Source: Nymphaea colorata (taxonomy: Eukaryota > Streptophyta > Magnoliopsida > Nymphaeales > Nymphaeaceae). From it: a stretch of 64,000 bases of DNA. Position numbers and translations under genes: made by a program. The notes beneath the pieces were generated by a model that ran no database searches, had not been told where the DNA came from, and worked only from the letters and a program-made list of their open reading frames with translations. Positions within the stretch are counted from its first letter, which is position 1. The number at the start of each line of letters is the position of its first letter. The stretch covers positions 34,466,769-34,530,768 of the forward strand of contig NC_045138.2 in NCBI RefSeq assembly GCF_008831285.2, given 5' to 3'. This document shows, piece after piece, positions 24,001 to 35,642 of this stretch.

Positions 24001-24487
24001 TCCAACGCAAGAACGAATTGTTGCACGATTATCAATTATGGTTCAGCAAATGCTCCAACCTCAGAAACCTAGCAATTGAAAAGGCAAACTAATTGAAAAA
24101 AAAAAAAACAGACAAACGCCGATTGCACCACGATACCAAATCAGACACACCAAAACAATAATGAACCCTCGGATTCATCTCAAACAACCATAATAAAGAT
24201 AAACAAAAAGCTAGTCCAATGAGAAACAAACCACCAAAACAAATCGTAAAATCAAGAAGAACAGGAACCAAGCTCCATCAACCTAATAATAGCAACTAAA
24301 AGGGCAGTAACTTAGTTGGGTTTAGGGGTTTTATGACAGCACAGAGGGAGGGGGGGTAGAGAGAGAGAGAGACCTGGATGACGTCCTCAGCCCGATCGTT
24401 GCAGCGATGAGCCTTGGGCTCGCGAGTCTCGCCTTCCGGCAGACCCCACGGGCTCTCCCTCCTGGGTACGGGCCGCGAACCACTCAT
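21005..24487 (-). CDS. Small conserved plant protein, 88 residues
   Basis: Exons in gene order are 24487-24374, 23632-23553 and 21077-21005, closing in frame at TAA after 88 codons. The protein starts MSGSRPVPRRESPWGLPEG, continues KAHRCNDRAEDVIQACFEGN and KTVPGPFKLFWRCMRSKPG, and ends FYYLQLDPPKREDHKLD. It is very polar, with three Cys residues, no signal peptide and no convincing membrane helix. I recognise this as a small plant-wide conserved protein but cannot assign a function; a small mitochondrial accessory protein is one possibility and is unverified. The second intron is long (2,475 bp) for so small a protein. The first intron begins with GTCTCTCTC, so a CT microsatellite forms the donor. 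The gene is divergent from the TMEM97-like gene, with 1,075 bp between start codons. Confidence 0.8.
22547..22563. repeat. (GA)n microsatellite
   Basis: Short GA run inside the long second intron of the small conserved gene. Confidence 0.85.
24359..24373. repeat. (GA)n tract at a 5' splice site
   Basis: On the minus strand the tract reads GTCTCTCTCTCTCT directly after exon 1 of the small conserved gene, so the microsatellite itself supplies the GT donor and following intron bases. Confidence 0.8.
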
Positions 24488-25562
24488 TCCTCTCTCGTCG
24501 TTGCCTGTTTACCTCTCGGTTTCCAGGGACCGACGCGTTGGGGCGCCGAGGCCACTAGGTCGAGCCCTCTGAGCCTTTTGTTTTAAAAGAGGGTCCAGGG
24601 AGCTTTGTATTTTGCTGCTCTCGCTGAAGGGAGGGAGTTTCACTTCACTGCCACGGAGCCTCCGACATGGCCGTGTTTGATGTCCTTTGACCCCACACAT
24701 TCCGGTTTTGAATTCGTTCCAAGGTAGGGACGTAAATAAAATGGATGTACATCCATATTTATCTGATTTACGGATTCTTGTAAAGAAATAGTGACGGATT
24801 TCTTTAGTAAACAAATACCGAATTCGATTTCAATGTCCATTTAATTGAACATGAAAAAAAAAGAAAAGAAAAAAGATCCGACTGGCAAGTAGGTTTGGAT
24901 TCGATGCGACATTTCATACCTGAAATTGGATTCGAATTTCTGATCCGATGACATAAACGTGGACTATTGTCCCGGTTGGTCATGACTTCATTTCTAAACA
25001 CTACCGTTATAATTTGAGTTCAAATCTGAATTTCATTGAACAATGTCAGATTAAATCGAGCTGGATGCATTTAACCTGGATCTAGTTATTTTCTTTTTGC
25101 AAAAAAGAAACAAAAAAAAAAAAAATCTCCTTTTGACGTGACTAATGGCAGCAGAGGGAGAGTGTTTGATACCTCTTTCGGCTTCAAAGAGGAATTAAGG
25201 CCATCGATCGCTTCCAAGGATTTTGTTATTTCGTTTGGGACTTGGTGAGCTTAATAGTTGATGTTCAATCGGAGTTTCCTGAGTTGCAATGCTAAACATT
25301 TTTGTGTACATGTTGGATCTCTTGGACCATCCAAGTAAAGTCATGGCCGCGTCCTAAGAGCCTCTGCCTTCAACCTAACAGGCTAACACGTGATGAGCAG
25401 TGAAGGACTTCTCGTTCACAAGATCAGCCCACGGGGTGCGTTTGGTCAAGGGGTGCTTCTGTCAATTCGGTCAAGACGGGTTTGGGCTTAAGCGGAGGAG
25501 GCTCTCCCTTCGCACCATCCCTCATTTCCCATTCCCCGCCGAGAGAGAGAGAGAGTGTTGCC
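24488..25562. promoter_or_regulatory. Divergent (head-to-head) promoter region
   Basis: This 1,075-bp interval separates the start codons of the small conserved gene (-) and the TMEM97-like gene (+). It must hold both promoters. A GA run at 25541-25556 is probably in the leader of the right-hand gene, 7 bases from its ATG. The central part is AT-rich with the palindrome TGGATGTACATCCA near 24741. No confident TATA box was assigned to either side. Confidence 0.6.
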
Positions 25563-27323
25563 ATGGCTTCCGCTGCATCATCTTGCCCCATGGTCCTGGT
25601 TTTGGACGTAATCCTCTTCGCCTTTTTCCTCGTCCTCATCGTCTGCGCTCCTCTCCTAGACGCGCAGGCCGCGCTCCCTTCCACCCTCTTCCCCGATCCC
25701 CTGCTTCGTATTGCTTCCTGGTACAAAGATCGGTTCGGCGACTACCTCGCCTCGGAGCGTCCCTTCTTCTTCGTGGGGCTGGTCTGGCATGAGCTGTTCT
25801 TCATCTGGCCTCTCGCCATCGCCAACGCCTACGCCATGCTCGCCAGGAGGTCCTGGTTCAATACCACCTGCCTCATCTTGGGATCCTCGCTCCTTACCTC
25901 CATGGTCAGACATTTCTCCCTCTCTCGCGTCCGAGATCCGATGATTCCGGCGCGGTTCCCTCTTCTCTTTGGTGTTCTTGTATTATGTTGGTTCCAGCAC
26001 CACCAGTAGTTGGCTCGGCTGTAACCTGTAAGGGATGGGATCCACGTTCCCTCGCGCAGGCGGTGCGGGTCATTAGATCAGCTCCCTACATTTAAACGAG
26101 TGCCGAACGACGTTCATCCATCAGGATGAACGGCAACCGACAAGTCTCCCCATCTTCACCCGGTGAAAGGCCAAATCCGTTATGTTGGCTATGCCGATTC
26201 ATGGCTTCTAAGCCATTGATTGATCCGTATCATGTGTCTGGACACAAGACCGAAACTCATCCTCCGGAAGTGATGCGAGTCGGAGTTAGAACAGAAACAG
26301 GTCTGGAAAGAAGCGGAGAGTCGTCCATTGATTGTGGATTCAGGGCCTTTCGCGTGGAGAAACAGCATGGGACGTTCAATCGCTGACAATCGCTCTGCCC
26401 CTTCTTTCTTTCTTCGTGACGTTGCATCTCCTCACGAGTACCGTGTCTATCTGACGCTTCATAGTGCGTCCCACAGCTCGCGTGATGTGAATGTGGAGCC
26501 CTAGTTTGGTAAAGCACTTTGGAAACCATACAAATGAAAATCCTTTACCATTTACCACGCAAAGTTTTTGCCGGCCCGACAAGTTCCCCCTCCCGCCCCC
26601 TCTGGACACTTGGAAGGAGAGATCTGATGTTGATTGCTTAGATCTCTCGGACACATTCACGCCATTACCAAGATCTTATATCTCAATTTCCTCTTACAGA
26701 AGGTTATTTTAAAGAAGTCGCTTTTCCGAGAGTGTCATTGACTCGATATTGGTTGGAGCTGCAATGAGCCTTATGGTTATTGTCTGAGCCTGCCCTCAAC
26801 ATTTTCCGTTTATGTTCCTTATTTTCGTGATATTTTCAAGCGAAGGAATATTTGTGTGAAAAAATGAGTGGGTTATATCCTTTTGGGGATAAACCACATT
26901 GTGGGTTGTGAAAAATTTGGAAGGTTGGGCTTTATTACTCGGTTTCCTAATTCTGAACCGCTGGATGGTGAGCACAGTTTTGGGCAGAGGCGTTATAGTC
27001 CATTCCTCCTAACTTTGTCATTGTTTTCATCCTTGCGGGTTAATGTCTGGCCCATCAAGGTCGTCTTCTACATTACTAAACGAAAAGCATAATGCATGTT
27101 CATCTTCTTTTTCCCGATTTTTTCATCTGAATTAGTCGTAACATTGCAGGCTGCAATCTTGGGAGAGCTGGTTCTATCAGGCAAGGCATCGGAGTCACTT
27201 CTGAAGTTGTATGTCCCCTTTGCCGGTTTTGCGCTGTTGGCCTTCGCTCGTGGTCTCATGCCTTGCGGGTGCACCAGCAACCCTCCCGCCACCTCCACCA
27301 ATGCCAGGAAAAAGAGGGCCTAA
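25563..27323 (+). CDS. TMEM97/sigma-2 receptor-like EXPERA-domain membrane protein
   Basis: Two exons, 25563-25904 and 27150-27323, join in phase 0 to 171 codons plus TAA. The protein has four hydrophobic helices: about residues 9-28 (VLVLDVILFAFFLVLIVCAP), 60-85 (FFFVGLVWHELFFIWPLAIA), 95-112 (TTCLILGSSLLTSM) and 135-152 (PFAGFALLAFARGLMP). The layout, the WHELFF segment and the length match the TMEM97 family, which in animals is an ER sterol-related protein (sigma-2 receptor); plant members are hardly studied. ATG at 25563 is the first in frame. The protein ends in a basic KKRA tail, which could act in ER retention. The single intron is 1,245 bp. The gene is head to head with the small conserved gene. 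Confidence 0.88.
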
Positions 27324-29699
27324 GAAAATCGGGCTTTTCATTTCCATTCCCGTGTTTCGAACCCTTGATATTTCCTATTGTCAACATCTTTCTCTGGTTG
27401 ACGGAAATCTGTGGTTTTGGTGGGGAAACTCGTTTGTTTTTACTTGTGAGTTCGAACTGTGTCCATTGCTTCAGAAGCTAACATCGATTCTTAATTTGGC
27501 AATCTGTCTCTCTTTATTCTCGATATTGACGCTGGGTGTGGCCAAGGATCCCCATCCCTTTTTTGAAACAAGTGGGAAAACTTGTTCGATAGAGCAAGTT
27601 CCATCGTTAGACAGGATAGCAACAAAGCGTTTCAGCAGTTCATTCATACCTAGAAAATGTAATAGAGAGATGAAACTACCAAGAGAAAGGAATAGAGTAG
27701 GTTGAGTTGAGGGGGCTGATTACAACTTACAGGGAAGCCCAGCCTCCATCATGTTCTCCAAAGGAAAAGAGGAGGAAGCCTTCCGGTGCCGTATCTACAT
27801 TTTGTTGCGAGTTCGAGGCTTCTTTGTGGGTCACAAAGCTTGCGCGGCATACATACGTCCTGCCAAATTTCCTTTCTTTATAATTGTGGGCCCGTTTTAA
27901 GTCTTCTAAAATGAAATCTGGCCAAAACAAGGAATTCGATGTCCTCCAAAAATTTCATTGTTTTCATTATTTTTTTCCTTTTTGGGGTGGGGTTCAGAAA
28001 GTAACAAAAATCAATTGCCATTGATATTCCTTTCTCGTTGAACCGGTTAATGATGATGAACCAATGCCCTATGTTGGCATTTATCCATTAATTTTCAAGG
28101 TGGTTCGAAGGTTCCAGCCAGCTGAAGCATCGATCACTTCTATACCGCAATCGAAATCCGACCCGTTTCCGGCATCTGACCTCAAGACTGCTCGGATTTG
28201 AACCTGATATTATTTTTTTTTCCCGTAAGAGTAGGATCTGTAGCAGCTGCACGAGATTGCGTATCCCACGTTGAGAAAGTATGCACATATGTTCGCACTG
28301 CAGTCTGAGATCGGCTCTTCGAGTCATGAAATGTTGAAACGGCTTCATAAGTTCAAAGAAGGCGAGTAAGTGCTTAACATTGTTCATTGTCGTCCCAATG
28401 ATACAGAGGGTGAGACTTTGAACTTCTACTTGAAACTCCATCCACCGAGATACAGATGTTAACGAATGAGGGCAAAGGCCCAGCATTTTGTGGTCCGCAA
28501 TGTCATGGTGATCCAACTTTCACTTCACTAAGCAGCTGCCTATCAATTGACGGCTGGTCGCACACACGTGGTTATGACTTCCCGTCCTTGTTTAATATGA
28601 ATTCTTGCATTGGCAAATGAAAAGAAGCCGCAACAGCTCAAGGACGAACCCAAGAGCAAACACATGATCTTTTAGAAAACGCGACAAAGAACCTCTGCAT
28701 AGTTTTTTTTTTTTTTTAAGAGGGAAAGGAAGAAGAGCCAACGACAGCAAGGGGGATATACAGTCTATGGCGGGCTAACCATAGTTTGAGATTCTTTATC
28801 TTTTAGACAATCCTTTTTGTTATTTTCATTTGGGTCGGGCTTTAGTTGGTATCCATTATCTAAGGGTCTAGGAAGTAGAATCCATATCCATACGTTTGCA
28901 TCCTAAAACACCGGTCCACATTGGTGAGGCAAATGTTGACTTACTATTCCATATTGTTTTCTTATTTCTGCATTTTCCTTCATTAATTTACTTTCAATTA
29001 TTAGTTTTCTTTTTTTTTTTTGGAATGTTTCTTACATTCGATTGCAGAATCTATCTAGGAAGGAAAAAAAAAAGTGCCATTCGCCGAGTCACAGTCACAT
29101 GACCAGAGGGTGGTGTTTGCATTTTGTAATGGAATTACATTACGTTTGCTGCGATGTGATGGTGGATATTAATGAATTGAGTGTGAAGGGGAGGGTTTTT
29201 TTTGTGGTCGTGTAACGTCCGCGCATGTTAGTTAATATGTATGCTTCCCAACCTTTACTCCCATGCCTGCCTGAGACATTTTGTGTACATATATCATCCC
29301 ACGTGGGACGTGCGTGGCTTTGTTGCTTCCCCCATCAGCAGGCATGCGGTGAGATTTTTAATCATCCGACTACTTGTCACCCGTCCTTGTCCCCGTTTAA
29401 TTTCCCATCGAATGCTATCCCGCCTTATTAGAACTGGAGAGGCACCGGCGGCGGCGACAGCTCCTCTCCCCGGCTCTTTATCGCAATAAAATCGTGTCGT
29501 GTAATAATATACTAAATCGCGTTACTAGCCTCAATATTGCCTTCCATCCGGCCGGTCCCGGGCCACCGGTGACGCCAGTCCTTCTCTAACTAAATAAATA
29601 AATAAATACATACGGGAACGGCCCTCTCTCACTCTCTCTCTGCGCCCTCCGAAAAGAAAAACGCCTCCTTACCGCCAACCCTGCCTTCCTTCCCACAGA
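27324..29699. other. Intergenic region upstream of the tryptophan synthase gene
   Basis: The left part is the 3' UTR of the TMEM97-like gene. A minus-strand open stretch of 142 codons at 28088-28516 has no recognisable domain and no splice context, so I do not call it a gene. At the right end are an AAAT repeat (29590-29609) and a CT-rich leader (29623-29642) just before the tryptophan synthase ATG. Confidence 0.6.
29590..29609. repeat. (AAAT)n tract in the tryptophan synthase promoter or leader
   Basis: About five AAAT units lie 90 bp upstream of the start codon, followed by a CT-rich leader. Confidence 0.8.
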
Positions 29700-31852
29700 A
29701 TGGCCTTCGCAGCATTCCCCAGCTGCAGAAGCACGTTCTCTCCTCTTCTCCACAGGCCCTCCTCCTCGTCTTCCCCCTCCACCTCCAGCTTCCTCGGTGA
29801 TCGAATCCTTCAAAGCCACCTCCCTAGATTTCTCAAGGTCAGGTCCTCTCTCCCGAGGGCGTCGAGGACCTGTGTCTGCACCATCGCCCCTGACAGAGTG
29901 GAGGTCGGGATGGACGGAGTTGGGATTTCGCAGAGACCCGACACATTCGGTAGGTTCGGCAAGTTCGGTGGGAAATACGTCCCCGAGACGCTCATGTACG
30001 CCCTCACGGAGCTCGAATCCGCCTTCCGATCCCTAGCTTCCGATGATGATTTCCAGGTTCCAATCTTTCCTTTTTCTCTACCCAGGCATTTCGAACCCCT
30101 TCCTTTTCCTGGTTTGGGAATCTTGCTTCCTTTTCTTTTTTCCCTCCATCTCTTCCTCCGCATCCTTCCTGGCCGTTCGGCTTTTCTCTTCGAGTGGCCA
30201 CTTGATTTTCTTCCACGTCTTATGCTCCTGTTCCACCCGAAACTGAATCTGATTTAAAAGATTTTGAAATTTTACGCCATTAAACCTCTGAATTTATCAA
30301 AGTTTCTGGCTCGGTAAACAAGCCCCGCTGCAGTTTGATGTTGCTAGCGGTGGAGGGTTTACTTTATTCCCAATCTTACAGCTCCTTTGGTTTGTGCGTT
30401 CCCCTTCTCATGAATCTTTTCTTTTCTCCATGGTTGCTATCTAAAATAGTTAAACATGTAATCAGACCTTTGAAAGATTAAAAAAAAAACTGCAATTACC
30501 TATCCCTTGTGAAATATGCCAATCGCACTTGGAAAACGATCGTACATTGGAGCTGAAATTTAGGCCAACTTGAGTGCAAAAGTGCAGTTTTTAAATTTTC
30601 CACAATTTGAACAAGACGCTGAAAACCATCAAAATTCAGTTCGTACGCCACGAATATCTGCAGCCACTTATACAACCCGGCTGTTTTGTTGCATCAAGAC
30701 CCTACCATGTTTTTTTGTAGTTATTCTGTCACTATTTGAACTGGTAATCGGTGCATGGCATGTGCACATCATCTCTCACAATCGCGTACCTTGCGCTTTC
30801 CGGGTAGTCTCTCAATAATATTATTAGGTGCACGATAGTTCACGGACATGCTCACAGGTTTGGTGCTGTTCCTGTGGTGTTTTTCAATCGTTTATGCCGT
30901 ATCTGATCTCCATGCTGGAATTCATTTGGGTGGCTAGAAAGAATTGGACGGGATCTTAAAAGACTACGTTGGTCGTGAGTCTCCACTTTATTTTGCGGAG
31001 CGGCTATCCAATCATTACAAACGCAGTGATGGCACGGGGCCACAAATATACTTGAAAAGGGAGGATCTGAACCATACTGGTGCCCACAAGATCAACAATG
31101 CGGTCGCTCAAGCGTTGCTTGCAAAGCGATTAGGTAAGAAACGTATTATTGCTGAAACTGGAGCGGGACAGCATGGAGTTGCCACTGCTACCGTGTGTGC
31201 AAGGTTCGGTCTGGATTGTGTTGTTTACATGGGTGCACAAGATATGGAGCGTCAGGCACTCAATGTGTTCAGAATGCGCCTTCTTGGGGCTGAGGTTAGT
31301 TTTCCATATTGCCTTGCATCGTTTGAAAATGTCTACATTGGTTTTTCATGGTATTATCGTTAGCGTGTTTGTTTAGTTAGAATTTCAAAGCCATCTAAAA
31401 GTGGTTAAGAATGAGAAAGGAAAAGGAATAACTTGATTTGGTATCTCATTGTCTTCTGCACGAACATCATTTGCATGACTTGGTCAATGCTTCTGGCTTT
31501 CTTTTATGGATATGTATATTCTGAAAATATGATCTGATTTATAAATGATGGATATCAGTAAGATACTGAAGCCTTGTGTGCTAATGTGGATACGCATGGA
31601 TGACATTGCTTTGATTCTGAATTTACCTTAATGAACCCATAAAATTTGTGACAAATGGCTTTGGCATGAAATGCGTGCTAGACACTGGATAGCATTGTTC
31701 AGTGTACGTTCACATATTTTTATAAATTGTTCTAGTTCAATTGGTTCCCAAAGGGCTAAGTATGGTGTTTGTTCAGAGGCATCCCTTGTATTTTTTCCAT
31801 TGTTACATGAGATGATCAAGAGTAGCAAAAAGGAGAGAGAGAGGGAGAGAGA

Positions 31853-31898
<46 letters not shown>

Positions 31899-34800
31899 CT
31901 ATTACCTGATTTGTGCTTTTGTCATTTCAGCTGCGACCCTGTTTCATGTACAAACTGTACACACTAAGTTTTTTGTCTTGTGTTCCTCTGTACGTGATTT
32001 TGTTGTATGTTTGTAGCAGTGTTATCCATATCGCACAATACGGGCCTGTATCATGCTATACATAACCTATACGATACGCCTGTATATGATAGGCATATCG
32101 CCCGTATCATGCGATATGGCTGATACGCTCCCGTATCTTACGATACAGAGACAAAATGAAAAAAAACCTTATTTTTGTGCTTCTTTTAAAGTAGCTCTTC
32201 CCTCCCACTTTCTAAACTTCTCTAAGAGGTGTGGGAGGGGGAGGCTTTACTAGTTTTCTAAAAAAACAATCATATGTTGGTGAAGACATTCCATTTGAAG
32301 GCATTGAAAATTAAAATTTAAAACAATTAACAAAGAAAATGAAGATGAATCCGAAGATGATGATTATCATTGATTGATGATAATCATGATATTTGGTACT
32401 TAGCAATAACAAATTAGATGGTGTGGACTAGTGATATAATCTAAAACGTTTCAAACATGTGATAGATGCTTACTATGTTATTCTGAATCTATGATTTCTC
32501 GTTTCTGAATGTGTTGTTGTCTTGTTGATATATTGTAGCTTATGAATGATGAATCATGAACATTCTTTATGTGAGATGTGTTTTTTATATGGAATATATT
32601 TTTCCTGATTTTCCTGGGGTTTTCATTATTTTTTCTTTTTTTTTGAGTTAAAAAATAAATAATTTTACGATACGCTACGCTACATTTACAATACATTACG
32701 ATACAACGCATAGGTAGGCCCAACCGATACACGTTATGATACACTTTTTACTACATTGGTTTGTAGACTTTGTTACATCAGCATGTTTTCCACTGTGAGG
32801 GATTCATCCATATTGGTCCACCTGTTGGCATGTATACATGATCCCGTCTTGAGTTCCCTGCACATCTGGTGTTACATGAGTTGCAGTAATCCCCATGAAA
32901 CAGATGCCCTAGTTTCTGCTTTGTTCTTATATCAACTTTTCAGTGAAGAAAATGATTTTTTCAGGGTTGACTTCATAGTTGACAATACTCCTTAACATTT
33001 TGCTCTTTATAACTGTTGGTGGTGGCTAACTTAATCCTTATCTCAATTTCACATGATGAATTGCTGAAACTGTTGTATTTTGAAAATCCTTGTGCAGGTA
33101 AGGGCTGTTCATGCTGGAACAGCCACCTTGAAGGATGCCACCTCGGAGGCTATAAGGGACTGGGTCACCAATGTAGAGACTACCCATTATATTTTAGGAT
33201 CTGTTGCAGGACCCCATCCATATCCCATGATGGTCCGTGAATTCCATGCAGTAATTGGAAAAGAAACAAGAAAGCAGGCTATGGAGAAATGGGGAGGGAA
33301 GCCTGATGTTCTGGTTGCTTGTGTTGGTGGCGGCTCAAATGCAATGGGTCTCTTTCATGAGTTTATAGAGGATCCTGATGTAAGGCTTATAGGTGTGGAG
33401 GCTGCAGGATTTGGATTAGATAGTGGTAAGCATGCTGCAACCTTGTCAAAAGGAGAAGTTGGTGTTCTGCATGGTGCTATGTGCTATTTGTTACAGGATG
33501 AGGAGGGTCAAATTATTGAGCCACATTCTATCAGTGCTGGGTAAGTATTGGAAATTCCAATAATTGTTTATGAAACGACCATAGCTGCTTTTGTACAATT
33601 TGCTTTATTTGTATGAGTCAAAGTCCCACTGTCAATATATGCACTATGCAGATTGGATTACCCTGGGGTTGGACCGGAGCACAGCTACTTAAAGGACATT
33701 GGAAGAGCTGAGTATTATAGTGTTACTGATCATGAAGCTCTAGATGGTAAGCATTTTCTGCAAAAGATCCAGCTATCTTTGTGTCATATGCTGTTATATA
33801 ATGAATTTGCCATTACTTGAAGGGGTGAAAAAAGATGTTGCTGATTTTTTTTTTTTGGTTCAAGGAACCCTGTTTGGGCACTATTTTGGATAAGTGTAGT
33901 TCTTCAAATTATGCTTTAAGATACCCAATTAATTGTACTGGTTGCTGGTTGGTTTGCTAATACTAAATGAAATTTTAGGCAATGTTGTAAAAAGCATATC
34001 AGAGCCCATATTGGTCGGGCCAATAGGTATGCTGTATCATAAAGTATCGCATCGTACCGTAAGTTTATTTTTTTAATTCAAAAAATAGATAAAATATATA
34101 AAAAATCAGGAAAACAAACATGTTCTCTATAAAAAACATGTTATATATAAATGTAGGCTTATGTAGCTATTACTGCAATTTCAGAGCAAACAACAAATGA
34201 AAATAGTCATTCATAATTTCATAGTTTTCATCGTCTTCATTTCTTCCTTGAATCAATGATTTCTTCCCAAATTGGCGATTTTTTATCGAAACTGGTAAAA
34301 ACTCTCCCTCCTCCAACTCTTACAAGTGTTTAGAAATGAAGGTAGAAGGGCTTTAAAACTCAAATTGGAAAAAGGGGGCTCAGCCCCCATCATGTGTTGC
34401 CCCGTATCGTACGGCATAAGTTGTGTATTGTATGGTACGTGTGATACAAGTGCAATGCACCACCCATTTGAGATACGAGTGGTGTGTCATATCACAAATT
34501 CAAAAAGGAACGATGTCGTACTGTACAGTTCTGTATTATCTGATACAGTTTGATACATACAACACTGATGTTAGGGTTAAGGCAATGAATTTATGGCAAA
34601 GAAACAAACTTTTTGTAGATTAATAACAATGGCATGTATTCTTTCTGTATGGCATGTGGTGTATTTTAGTTTGGGTTAAACTTAATTGAATGAAGACTTT
34701 TTATGGTACTCGGTGATGTCAACATTTCTGTCTGATAGGATATAAGGTAGCTCACATTTTAAGGCAACCTTCTGGCTTGTGGTAGAAAATGTATTTCTAT

Positions 34801-35642
34801 TAAAAGAGCTGACAATTAGTGAGATTTTAATCCATTGTGTTTCACTCGATAACACAATTGTATTCTGCCAATTTTCAAGCACAGGTATAGTAATGAATTA
34901 AACTGACAGTACAGCATAACACATAGAGGAGCAATTAATCATCATTAAATTCAAGTGCTCTGAAGTCCTAGACCACTCAACATAGAGGCTAAAAGTATGT
35001 TCAAGTTTGCTAGAAGGTAAGAATGAATCCAATGGCATAGATACCCAATTTGCATATTTGTGTACTGTAGAGGGTAGATATTATGATTATGCCTGGTTCT
35101 ATATCGACACATTCTTTTGGTTTGATATTTTCTGTCCATGTTCGGCTGAACAGAATGTTTGTCCCCCATTCATATGATATTTGTTGGTTCCTCGGTGGAT
35201 CTGCCAGTGCTGAAGTGATGTCGATGTTTTGGTGGTTTTGTAAATGATATGTCTTGTGCTGCATATTCTCTGGATTCGCGAGTTTCCAATAAAATTAACT
35301 TGTTGCTTTGTTGGAAATGGTCCAATGTCAACTTCAAGGGCCAAGAAATCATATTTCTCCATAATTTACTTGCTAATCTTACTTTTGAGCTGCGAAGAGT
35401 TGTTTAACATGCTCTGATGATTATGGAAATTGCTTTCTTGAACTGACCAATTCTGCTCAAATTCAGCTTTCCAACGGCTGTCTCGGTTGGAGGGCATCAT
35501 TCCAGCTCTGGAGACGTCCCATGCTCTCGCTTACTTGGAGAAGCTTTGTCCTACACTCCCCGATGGAGCTAAAGTTGTGGTTAACTGCAGTGGGCGTGGT
35601 GACAAGGATGTCCAGACGGCAACCAAGCACCTCACTATCTGA
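29700..35642 (+). CDS. TSB: Tryptophan synthase beta subunit, plastid
   Basis: It makes L-tryptophan from indole and L-serine with pyridoxal phosphate, paired with the alpha subunit, in plastids (EC 4.2.1.20). Exons 29700-30056, 30938-31294, 33098-33540, 33652-33746 and 35467-35642 join to 475 codons plus TGA; the Arabidopsis enzyme is about 470. The Ser-rich N-terminus (about 55 residues) fits a transit peptide. [13 protein letters not shown] opens the mature enzyme, [16 protein letters not shown] carries the PLP Lys, [20 protein letters not shown] and [10 protein letters not shown] (phosphate loop) follow, and the C-terminus is [19 protein letters not shown]. Exon 2 needs the acceptor at 30937 (GGCTAG|AAAGAA) to stay in frame and gives FQ-KELDGIL as in homologues. 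Introns 2 (1.8 kb) and 4 (1.7 kb) each hold an hAT element, in opposite orientation. Confidence 0.97.
31832..31896. repeat. (GA)n microsatellite, about 65 bp
   Basis: Nearly pure GA run in intron 2 of the tryptophan synthase gene, about 120 bp before the hAT element. Confidence 0.95.
32009..32766 (+). mobile_element. Non-autonomous hAT element A with perfect 8-bp target duplication
   Basis: The element proper is 32017-32758 (742 bp). It starts CAGTGTTATCC and ends CTTTTTACTACATTG, and both sides are flanked by the same 8 bases GTTTGTAG (32009-32016 and 32759-32766). An 8-bp duplication and CA(G/A)TGTTGTAAAAAG-type ends are hAT features. Both subterminal regions are rich in ATACG/CGTAT words. 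There is no transposase frame. It is related to element B at 33980-34567 through both ends and several internal segments, but inverted relative to it. It lies in intron 2 of the tryptophan synthase gene, ending 339 bp before exon 3. Confidence 0.85.
33972..34575 (-). mobile_element. Non-autonomous hAT element B, inverted relative to element A
   Basis: The element proper is 33980-34567 (588 bp). It begins CAATGTTGTAAAAAGC and ends with the complement of CAGTGTTGTATG; the flanks are ATTTTAGG and ATGTTAGG, an 8-bp duplication with one difference. Read on the minus strand, the TTTTAAAG...TTTCTAAAC...AGTTT, TTTTTTATA...CCTGATTTT and GAGTTAAAAAATAAA-type segments follow the same order as in element A. 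It is shorter, with no coding capacity. It sits in intron 4 of the tryptophan synthase gene, starting 233 bp after exon 4. Confidence 0.8.

Noticed and set aside
26126-26386. Plus-strand open frame inside the TMEM97-like intron
   Set aside because: Family conservation and phase show that 25905-27149 is intron; no similarity to known proteins.
28088-28516. Minus-strand open frame of 142 codons as a gene
   Set aside because: No domain, no conserved motif, no splice partners and repetitive-looking flanks; chance open frame or unrecognisable relic.
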